Origin: an uncultured Clostridia bacterium
Lineage (GTDB): Bacteria; Bacillota; Clostridia; TANB77; CAG-508
Direction of reading: 5' to 3'
DNA length: 6,211 bases
Assembly: GCA_947624925.1 (NCBI GenBank)
Contig: CANQMG010000072.1
Coordinates: 1-6,211, forward strand
Position 1 is the stretch's first letter; each line of letters starts with the position of its first letter. This document shows, piece after piece, positions 1 through 3,874 of the stretch. The position numbers and the translations under genes are program-made. Under the pieces are notes generated by a model. It worked only from the letters and a program-made list of their open reading frames with translations. It did not search any database and was not told the origin of the DNA.

Positions 1-57
1 AAATGTATTAAATTTTATTTTTTGAGCATATTATTATATAAATAATATATTATTTTT

Positions 58-121
58 CCAATTACCATTTGGGTAATTTGGACGCACGGCGTCGCAAGCG
101 ACAGCCGTTATTTTATTTTTA
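58..121 (+). terminator. Tandem GC-rich hairpins with T-rich tail, possible terminator of a gene left of the window
   Basis: Two adjacent hairpins stand out from very AT-rich surroundings. The first (58-81) pairs ATTACC with GGTAAT, extended by CCA/TGG. The second (86-108) pairs ACGGC with GCCGT and GTCGC with GCGAC, giving 10 bp with one bulged A and an AA turn (the apical pairs probably open to a larger loop). It is followed on the plus strand by TTATTTTATTTTTATA. This resembles an intrinsic terminator reading rightwards, but no gene to be terminated lies in the window and the T-run is interrupted. An alternative stem (GACGC 81-85 with GCGTC 89-93) is mutually exclusive with the second hairpin. 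It could equally be an end of a mobile-element relic. Confidence 0.4.
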
Positions 122-272
122 TAGAACTTTTAGCATTATATTCTTTGTCTAAATCATTCTTTTCTCTTTGCTCAAAAATAGGATATGCAGTTATAAAAAA
201 GTATTCTTCACTTTTTTCATTTAAAATAATTAAATAATCAATATTTTCTTATTGTATAAAAGTATATAACAT
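108..272 (-). pseudogene. Decayed C-terminal fragment of a small protein gene
   Basis: On the minus strand, an ATG at 272-270 opens a frame that meets a TAA at 251-249. The same frame then runs open for 46 codons to a TAA at 110-108. The 46-codon part does not look random: it contains DYLIILNEKSEEYFF, ITAYPIF and, near the end, LDKEY. From memory, this is the pattern (a YLxIL strand, a YFxxTAYP strand, a basic helix and a KEY-type end) at the C-terminus of a family of small phage-associated or toxin-like cytosolic proteins in Firmicutes. I cannot name the family with certainty. No ATG with a ribosome site opens the 46-codon part, and upstream frames are broken, so I read it as a remnant just beyond the 3' end of a tRNA gene. 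It could also be a chance open frame. Confidence 0.4.
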
Positions 273-344
273 TGTTCTATTTTATATTTTGAAATTTACT
301 GCAAACCCTCCTACAAAGTAAATAATTTTCATATAAGAGATTTT

Positions 345-419
345 TGGCTGGGGTACTGTGATTCGAACACAGGAATGTCGGAGTCAGAGTCCGATGCCTT
401 ACCGCTTGGCGATACCCCA
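345..419 (-). tRNA. trnQ: tRNA-Gln (anticodon CUG)
   Basis: The minus strand folds into a complete 75-nt cloverleaf including an encoded CCA end. The acceptor stem pairs TGGGGTA (419-413) with TACCCCA (355-349), followed by discriminator G and CCA at 347-345. The D arm is GCC/GGC with loop AAGCGGTAA. The anticodon stem is TCGGA/TCCGA with loop CTCTGAC, placing anticodon CTG at 387-385, which reads CAG (Gln). The variable loop is CATTC, and the T arm is CTGTG/CACAG with loop TTCGAAT. The U1-A72 acceptor pair is typical of glutamine tRNAs. Many AT-rich Firmicutes rely mainly on the UUG-anticodon species, so this is probably an additional isoacceptor. It is transcribed divergently from rpmB. Confidence 0.96.
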
Positions 420-431
420 ATATTTTTTACT

Positions 432-437
432 ATTATA
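432..437 (-). promoter_or_regulatory. -10 box candidate for tRNA-Gln
   Basis: The minus strand reads TATAAT at 437-432, 12 bp upstream of the mature tRNA 5' end, which is a suitable distance for a short tRNA leader. No convincing -35 hexamer is visible at the expected spacing (the region reads TATTTT), so the assignment rests on the -10 box and position only. Confidence 0.4.
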
Positions 438-469
438 TATTTTAACATAAAAATAAAATAAAAAAAGTC

Positions 470-498
470 TTGTTTTTTTTTCTCTTTTGTGTTAAAAT
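470..498 (+). promoter_or_regulatory. Sigma-A-type promoter for rpmB
   Basis: TTGTTT at 470-475 and TAAAAT at 493-498 are separated by 17 bp, a good match to the vegetative consensus. The predicted start near 505 leaves a leader of about 40 nt ahead of the rpmB ATG, which contains AGGAGGTG at 528-535. Confidence 0.65.
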
Positions 499-543
499 AT
501 TTCTTAGTCAATTTATTAAACTTAATTAGGAGGTGCTGTTTAT

Positions 544-741
544 ATGGCAAAGTGTGCAATTTGTGAGAAATCTATAAGTTATGGAAATAAACTTAGTATT
601 ACTCGTTCACATATAAGTAAAAGAACATCTAGAACTTGGAAACCAAATTTAAGAACTGTTAAAGCAATTGTAGATGGTCAACCAAAAAGAATTAGTGTAT
701 GTGCAAAATGTTTACGTTCAGGAAAAGTTAAAAGAGCATAA
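544..741 (+). CDS. rpmB: 50S ribosomal protein L28 (bL28), four-cysteine form
   Basis: This 65-residue protein matches the length and sequence pattern of bacterial L28, a late-assembling protein of the large ribosomal subunit that binds 23S rRNA. It begins MAKCAIC, has the conserved basic centre SHISKRTSRTWKPNL (residues 22-36) followed by RTVKAIVDGQPKRI, and ends in the Lys-rich SGKVKRA. Cysteine pairs at 4/7 and 53/56 form two CxxC knuckles expected to hold one zinc ion, so this is the zinc-dependent paralogue type. Zinc-free types lack these cysteines. The start is fixed by AGGAGGTG eight bases upstream. It is monocistronic, with its own promoter and terminator. Its position facing spoVM is the same as in Bacillus subtilis. 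Confidence 0.97.
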   Translation: MAKCAICEKSISYGNKLSITRSHISKRTSRTWKPNLRTVKAIVDGQPKRISVCAKCLRSGKVKRA

Positions 742-743
742 AA

Positions 744-773
744 AATCTAAGAAATTATTCTTAGATTTTTTTT
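744..773. terminator. Bidirectional intrinsic terminator between rpmB and spoVM
   Basis: AATCTAAGAA (744-753) pairs perfectly with TTCTTAGATT (758-767) around an ATTA loop. A T-run to 773 follows on the plus strand, and an A-run just before the stem gives a T-run on the minus strand. It begins three bases past the rpmB stop and lies 23 bp beyond the spoVM stop, so it can serve both convergent genes. Confidence 0.85.
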
Positions 774-796
774 ACACATTAATTATTAGTATGTAA

Positions 797-871
797 CTAT
801 TCTTTTATTCCAAATATTAACTTAACAAAACCTCTTAAAAATTTTGGAACTTTTTTTACTACAATTTTCAT
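797..871 (-). CDS. spoVM: SpoVM, spore-coat and cortex morphogenesis peptide (24 residues)
   Basis: The minus strand encodes MKIVVKKVPKFLRGFVKLI followed by FGIKE. This aligns along almost its whole length with Bacillus subtilis SpoVM (26 residues), sharing the MK start, the PKFL-G helix breaker at residues 9-14 and an amphipathic C-terminal helix. In B. subtilis, SpoVM is made in the mother cell. It inserts shallowly into the convex forespore outer membrane and recruits the ATPase SpoIVA to start coat assembly. Pro9, needed there for curvature recognition, is kept. The gene has its own ribosome site (GGGAGTG, 886-880), 19 nt after the stop of the upstream small membrane-protein gene, so the two are probably co-transcribed. 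The gene order rpe ... spoVM-rpmB supports orthology. It is easily missed because of its size. Confidence 0.9.
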   Translation of the reverse strand: MKIVVKKVPKFLRGFVKLIFGIKE

Positions 872-890
872 ATTATTCACACTCCCTTAA

Positions 891-1040
891 CTAACATGAA
901 AGCCAAAGTAATCCAACAGCTACAATGGCAATACCAAATATAAACAACCATCCTGTAAAAGGAAGTAATAAAACAAGTAATACCCCTAAACCTAAACCAA
1001 TCATACAAACAGCACAAGTTTTTTTTAAAACTCTAAACAT
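891..1040 (-). CDS. Small two-helix membrane protein (49 residues) upstream of spoVM
   Basis: An ATG at 1040-1038 lies eight bases after a perfect AGGAGGT (1055-1049) and opens a 49-codon frame ending in TAG at 893-891. The product has a short basic N-terminus (MFRVLKK). A hydrophobic helix follows at about residues 9-26, then a Pro-Phe-Thr-Gly turn at 27-30, and a second helix at about 31-48 ends in a terminal Cys49. Two further cysteines (9 and 12) sit at the start of the first helix. This predicts a membrane hairpin with both ends probably in the cytoplasm. Similar small hydrophobic proteins occur in Clostridia, but I know no assigned function. The tight spacing to spoVM suggests one operon and perhaps a sporulation role, which is inference. 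The strong ribosome site and uninterrupted hydrophobic pattern make a chance frame unlikely. Confidence 0.8.
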   Translation of the reverse strand: MFRVLKKTCAVCMIGLGLGVLLVLLLPFTGWLFIFGIAIVAVGLLWLSC

Positions 1041-1063
1041 AATATATTACCTCCTCTTTATAT

Positions 1064-1069
1064 ATTATA
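1064..1069 (-). promoter_or_regulatory. Possible -10 box for the small membrane protein-spoVM pair
   Basis: The minus strand reads TATAAT at 1069-1064 in the 56-bp gap between the divergent nth gene and the small membrane-protein gene. The predicted start would fall near 1058, just upstream of the ribosome site, leaving a leader of under 20 nt. The sequence 17 bp upstream (ATCACC) is not a -35 match. In this AT-rich gap a TATAAT can arise by chance, so this is weak. Confidence 0.25.
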
Positions 1070-1096
1070 TTATTTTAAATAAAAAGGGTGATTTAA

Positions 1097-1735
1097 ATGT
1101 ATAAAAAAGATGATGCAATAAATATAATAAAAATATTAAAAGAATATTATCCAGATGCAAAGTGCAGTTTAGATTTTAAAACTCCTTTTGAATTAGTTGT
1201 TGCAGTTATGCTTTCTGCACAATGTACAGATGAAAGAGTTAATAAAACTACTCCTTCAATTTTTAAAAAATATTCTACACCAAAAGATTTTGCAAATATA
1301 GATATTAATGAACTTGAAAATTTAATACATCCATGTGGATTTTATAAAAATAAAGCCAAAAACATAAAAGCATGCGCTATTAAAATATTAAACGATTTTA
1401 ATGGAATTGTCCCTTCAAATATGGAAGATTTACTTACCTTACCAGGAATTGGTAGAAAAAGTGCAAATGTAATAATGCTTGAAGTTTTTGGTATAGCTGA
1501 AGGTATTGCAGTTGATACACACGCTAAAAGAATTTCAAATAAAATTGGCCTTTCTGATAATTCTGAGCCTGAAAAAATTGAAAATGATTTATTGAAAATT
1601 TTTCCTCAAAAATATTTAAAAGACATTAATCATATCTTTATGTGGCATGGTAGGAATATTTGTACTGCTAGAAATTGTAAATGCAATATTTGTCCTATTA
1701 ATAAATACTGTAAAAATTTTATAGAAAATGTATAA
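1097..1735 (+). CDS. nth: Endonuclease III, [4Fe-4S] DNA glycosylase/AP lyase
   Basis: This 212-residue protein is the normal length for endonuclease III, which removes oxidised pyrimidines from DNA and cleaves the abasic site by beta-elimination in base excision repair. Visible hallmarks include LSAQCTDERVN (39-49). The helix-hairpin-helix LPGIGRKSANV (115-125) contains the catalytic Lys121, and AVDTHAKR (138-145) contains the catalytic Asp140. The C-terminal iron-sulfur loop C189-X6-C196-X2-C199-X5-C205 keeps exact family spacing. The start is supported by GGGTG at 1086-1090. No terminator follows; a small Cys-protein gene begins 42 nt later, so the two are probably co-transcribed. No convincing promoter is visible in the 56-bp divergent gap upstream. 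Confidence 0.97.
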   Translation: MYKKDDAINIIKILKEYYPDAKCSLDFKTPFELVVAVMLSAQCTDERVNKTTPSIFKKYSTPKDFANIDINELENLIHPCGFYKNKAKNIKACAIKILNDFNGIVPSNMEDLLTLPGIGRKSANVIMLEVFGIAEGIAVDTHAKRISNKIGLSDNSEPEKIENDLLKIFPQKYLKDINHIFMWHGRNICTARNCKCNICPINKYCKNFIENV

Positions 1736-1777
1736 AAAAAATACAAAAAATAATAATACATATTAGAGGTGATAATT

Positions 1778-1909
1778 TTGACAAATATCAATTGTTCTTC
1801 AAATTGTATTTATCAAAAAGATGGTATATGCACTTTTGAAAAAAATATTCCTAAAGCATTAACTCCAAATTCAGATTGTGCTTATTTTTCTGCAAAAGCC
1901 AGTAAATAA
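1778..1909 (+). CDS. Small four-cysteine protein (43 residues), TTG start
   Basis: A TTG at 1778-1780 is preceded by GAGGTG (1766-1771) and opens a 43-codon frame starting MTNINCSSNCIYQKDGIC and ending at TAA 1907-1909. Cysteines fall at 6, 10, 18 and 34 (C-X3-C-X7-C-X15-C), with a DCAYF segment near the end. From memory, this matches a family of 40-45 residue clostridial proteins (pattern CxxxCxYQxDGxC...CxYF). Database entries of this family sometimes carry the misleading label 'hydroxymyristoyl-ACP dehydratase', although the protein is far too small for that enzyme. The cysteine layout suggests metal binding or a redox knuckle, but no function is known to me. It follows nth by 42 nt without a terminator, and its own terminator overlaps its last codons. 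Confidence 0.8.
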   Translation: MTNINCSSNCIYQKDGICTFEKNIPKALTPNSDCAYFSAKASK

Positions 1910-1924
1910 CTGGCTGTTTTATCT
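1897..1924 (+). terminator. Intrinsic terminator overlapping the end of the small Cys-protein gene
   Basis: AGCCAGT (1897-1903) pairs perfectly with ACTGGCT (1909-1915) around an AAATA loop, followed by GTTTTATCT. The 5' arm is coding (the last residues AKAS) and the stop codon 1907-1909 sits in the loop and first stem base. A ribosome finishing this gene would therefore cover the stem. It should end the nth-Cys-protein transcript. Confidence 0.7.
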
Positions 1925-1960
1925 AATAAAAAATTTTTTCGAAATTTTTATTAGATAAAA
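1917..1960. repeat. Long AT-rich inverted repeat
   Basis: TTTTATCTAAT (1917-1927) is exactly complementary to ATTAGATAAAA (1950-1960). Pairing continues inward through A6/T5 (one bulged A) and TTT/AAA to a TTTCG loop, giving about 19 bp. It lacks a terminator-like T-run on either side beyond its own arms. It occupies the -35 region and upstream of the extended -10 promoter at 1962-1970, so it could be an operator or structural element for that promoter. It may also be a weak backup terminator or a chance palindrome in AT-rich DNA. Confidence 0.6.
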
Positions 1961-1961
1961 A

Positions 1962-1970
1962 TGCTATAAT
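1962..1970 (+). promoter_or_regulatory. Extended -10 promoter of the candidate small RNA
   Basis: TGCTATAAT is a perfect TGnTATAAT extended -10 element. No good -35 is present (AAATTT at 1942-1947, inside the palindrome's right arm), which extended -10 promoters tolerate. The predicted start at about 1976-1977 coincides with the first base pairs of the downstream hairpin. Confidence 0.6.
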
Positions 1971-1975
1971 CGCTA

Positions 1976-2053
1976 TTGCCTTTGAGATTTCCTCCTTTCA
2001 GTTGGAAACTCAAATCGGCAAAAACAAAGAGCGCCTAGGCGCTTTGTTCTTAT
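1976..2053 (+). ncRNA. Candidate small RNA with an anti-Shine-Dalgarno loop
   Basis: The segment has its own promoter, a compact fold and a terminator, and no reading frame. The 5' hairpin pairs TTGCC (1976-1980) with GGCAA (2017-2021), TTTGAG (1981-1986) with CTCAAA (2009-2014) and TTTCC (1988-1992) with GGAAA (2004-2008). That is 16 pairs with a bulged A and a bulged TC. The apical loop is TCCTTTCAGTT (1993-2003). The loop plus its closing pairs read CCTCCTTTC (1991-1999), the same as the 16S rRNA anti-Shine-Dalgarno tail. A terminator follows directly. Streptococcal Cia-dependent csRNAs, which use similar unpaired sequences to block ribosome sites, are a functional precedent. The alternative is a structured leader or a minus-strand transcript, since the terminator stem is nearly symmetric. 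I do not recognise an established RNA family. Confidence 0.5.
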
Positions 2054-2057
2054 GTTT
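2023..2057. terminator. Terminator with GCGCCTAGGCGC core
   Basis: AACAAA (2023-2028) and GCGC (2031-2034) pair with GCGC (2039-2042) and TTTGTT (2043-2048) around a CTAG tetraloop, with GA bulged. The plus strand continues TTTGTTCTTATGTTT. The minus strand continues TTTGTTTTTG, so it could stop transcription either way. On the plus strand it ends the candidate small RNA. Confidence 0.65.
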
Positions 2058-2206
2058 AATTCTATATTCCAATGATAAATTACCTTAATTTGCGCATTTA
2101 CGAAATATTCTATACAAGTAATAATTCTACTTTTATTATCATTATTTCATTTTATATTTATAATATATATTTTCACAAAAAAATTACATATATATTGTTT
2201 TTTTCA
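2058..2206. other. AT-rich intergenic stretch with no supported feature
   Basis: Between the small-RNA terminator and the promoter of the bactofilin-like gene I see no ribosome site, RNA fold or coding pattern. An open frame starting at 2072 runs through here and across the downstream promoter. It has no Shine-Dalgarno site, and its Phe/Ile/Tyr-rich composition is what translated AT-rich spacer gives. Confidence 0.6.
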
Positions 2207-2235
2207 TTGACAGTTTTGTGTTTTAGTTATATATT
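2207..2235 (+). promoter_or_regulatory. Consensus sigma-A promoter of the bactofilin-like gene
   Basis: A perfect TTGACA (2207-2212) and TATATT (2230-2235) are separated by exactly 17 bp. Transcription would start near 2242, about 24 nt ahead of the ATG at 2266, with AGGAGG at 2255-2260 in between. This is the best promoter in the window and implies vigorous vegetative expression. Confidence 0.85.
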
Positions 2236-2265
2236 TAACATATATTATTTTTTTAGGAGGTTATT

Positions 2266-3159
2266 ATGAACAAAAAATTTTTTAAATTACTTATTATTTT
2301 TACAGTATTATTATCTATTTTAACTGTTACAAGTTTTGCAACATCTGATGATGCAACAACAACCTCTAATTCAGAAAATGAAACTACAACAAGTGAAAAC
2401 ACAGAGGCTACTGAAGAAAATACTACTGAAAATGAGGAAAATTCGGAGGAAGGAGAAACCCAGACTCATGAGGGAGATTTATATGTTGAAGAAGATACTG
2501 TTGATATAACAGAAGACCAATATATTGCAGGTAATGCTTATATAAAAGGAAAAGAAGTTACAATCTCAGGACAAATAGATGGTAACCTTTATGTCCAATG
2601 TGATAAATTAACATTAAATAAATCTTATATTAGAAATTCAATATTTGTAGTTGCAAAAGAAATTTATTATGACGGATTTTGTAATGATTTATATGCTGTA
2701 TGTGATAATATGGAAATGACATATGATTCTTATATTATAAGAAATATGAATGCAATAGTAAATTCAAATTTAGTTTTTAAAACAGCTGTTGGAGTTAACG
2801 CAAATATAAAAGTTGGAGGAAATATAGATTTTGGAGCAGATGATGACGTTGCTTTAGTTTGTGGAAATTTAAAATTAGATTCTAAATCAGATATTACTCC
2901 ACCTGATAAAGTTGTTGAAGGTGAATTTACTAATGATAAGGATGCTGTAAAAGATATTAAAGTTTTAAAATATATGAAAAATGGCGATTTCTTCTTTGAC
3001 AGATACTATTCTAAAACAGCCAAAAATGTAATTTATGTTGTTTTAGCTGTAGTTGCTGTAATAATAATTGCACTAATTGTTATATTCTGTATTTTACCTA
3101 AAATAAAAAGTAAGAAAAAAGATACTGTAGAAGATTCAGGTGCAATTCAAAATAAATAA
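2266..3159 (+). CDS. Exported, C-terminally anchored bactofilin-like (polymer-forming) protein
   Basis: The 297-residue product starts with a Sec signal peptide: MNKK, a hydrophobic core at 5-20, and a likely cleavage after SFA at 25. An acidic Thr/Ser/Glu/Asn-rich linker (about 26-70) comes next. The region at about 71-212 has short repeating beta-strand patterns, such as YIAGNAYIKG, VTISGQIDGNLYV and IKVGGNIDFG, like the right-handed beta-helix of bactofilins (DUF583/polymer-forming family). A less regular segment leads to a transmembrane helix at about 254-278 and a Lys-rich tail (KIKSKKK), so the body faces outside and the C-terminus is cytoplasmic. Canonical bactofilins are cytosolic filaments lacking a cleavable signal. 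Exported versions occur in Clostridia, but their role is unknown to me, and a surface scaffold is inference. The gene is monocistronic with its own strong promoter and terminator. Confidence 0.75.
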   Translation: MNKKFFKLLIIFTVLLSILTVTSFATSDDATTTSNSENETTTSENTEATEENTTENEENSEEGETQTHEGDLYVEEDTVDITEDQYIAGNAYIKGKEVTISGQIDGNLYVQCDKLTLNKSYIRNSIFVVAKEIYYDGFCNDLYAVCDNMEMTYDSYIIRNMNAIVNSNLVFKTAVGVNANIKVGGNIDFGADDDVALVCGNLKLDSKSDITPPDKVVEGEFTNDKDAVKDIKVLKYMKNGDFFFDRYYSKTAKNVIYVVLAVVAVIIIALIVIFCILPKIKSKKKDTVEDSGAIQNK

Positions 3160-3187
3160 TAAATAATTATTATATAAAATTAAATTG

Positions 3188-3211
3188 AGCAGGTCCTATG
3201 ACCTGCTTTTT
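3188..3211. terminator. Terminator between the bactofilin-like gene and rpe
   Basis: AGCAGGTC (3188-3195) pairs perfectly with GACCTGCT (3200-3207) around CTAT. The plus strand ends in TTTTT, giving a good intrinsic terminator for the bactofilin-like gene. It abuts the rpe stop codon at 3212. The minus-strand tail (CAATTTAATTTTATA) is weaker but could still end the prkC-rsgA-rpe operon. Confidence 0.88.
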
Positions 3212-3874
3212 CTATATCTTGCATAATTCTTTTACTGTTTCAGTATAATTTTCTGAATTTACCAAACTAGAACCAACTACCATTATATTTGAGCCAGCTT
3301 TTTTTAACTCATCTGCATTATTTAAATTAATGCCTCCGTCTACTTCTATATCTAATTCTAAATTATTCTTTTCAATATAATTTTTTAATTTACTTACTTT
3401 TTCTATTGTTTCTGGAATTAATTTTTGACCACCATATCCAGGTTCAACTGTCATTATAAGCACCATATGAATAAATGGCAAATATTTAAAAACTTCTTCT
3501 ATTTTAGTTTCTGGTTTTATAGCAATTCCAACTTTTATATTGTTTTGCTTTATATAATCTATTATTTCAGATACATTTTTTGAGTCTTTGCACGCCTCTA
3601 AATGAAATGTTATTATATTTGGATTAAAATCTAGATAATCATTTATATTACTCTTTACATCTTCTACCATTAAATGTATATCTAATGGTAAATTAGATAT
3701 GTTTTTTATGTTTCTTACATATTCTATCATTAAATCCAAAGTATTATTTTTTACAAATTTTCCATCCATTACATCAATATGAAAATAATTAATTTTAGCT
3801 GCTTCTAAATTATAAAATGTTTTTAATGATTCTTGCTTTTCTACTGATAATATTGAGGCTGAAACTTCTACCAT
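3212..3874 (-). CDS. rpe: Ribulose-phosphate 3-epimerase
   Basis: The 220-residue TIM-barrel enzyme interconverts D-ribulose 5-phosphate and D-xylulose 5-phosphate in the pentose phosphate pathway. Family motifs appear in order: ASILS (6-10), HIDVMDGKFVKN (32-43), DIHLMVED (65-72), FHLEA (90-94), VLIMTVEPGYGGQ (138-150), IEVDGGI (176-182) and VVGSSLV (199-205). The predicted metal and catalytic residues are His32, Asp34, His67 and Asp179, all present. Usual proteobacterial and bacillar sequences read PSILSAD near the start; here it is ASILSVE, a mild departure. The ATG overlaps the end of rsgA by 7 nt, and its ribosome site GGGAGGAG lies inside rsgA, so translation is probably coupled. It is the last gene of the operon before a terminator. 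In Bacillus subtilis thiN comes next, but here it is absent. Confidence 0.96.
   Translation of the reverse strand: MVEVSASILSVEKQESLKTFYNLEAAKINYFHIDVMDGKFVKNNTLDLMIEYVRNIKNISNLPLDIHLMVEDVKSNINDYLDFNPNIITFHLEACKDSKNVSEIIDYIKQNNIKVGIAIKPETKIEEVFKYLPFIHMVLIMTVEPGYGGQKLIPETIEKVSKLKNYIEKNNLELDIEVDGGINLNNADELKKAGSNIMVVGSSLVNSENYTETVKELCKI

Noticed and set aside
41..57. AT-only palindrome around AATAATATATTATT
   Set aside because: Expected by chance in AT-rich spacer; no adjoining promoter or gene gives it a role.
296..336. Minus-strand 16-codon frame starting ATG after the tRNA and the GGAGGG within it
   Set aside because: Too short to support, no ribosome site ahead of its ATG, and the GGAGGG leads to no usable reading frame.
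329..559. Minus-strand 76-codon open frame
   Set aside because: It runs across the complete tRNA-Gln gene, the divergent promoter region and the start of rpmB, and has no ribosome site.
1096..1103. Minus-strand TATACATT as a sigma-E -10 element for the spoVM pair
   Set aside because: It resembles the sigma-E -10, but I cannot place a good -35 at the right spacing and it lies in the start of nth, so it is too weak to list.
2072..2269. Plus-strand 65-codon open frame rich in Phe, Ile and Tyr
   Set aside because: No ribosome site, spacer-like composition, and it covers the TTGACA/TATATT promoter and the ribosome site of the following gene.
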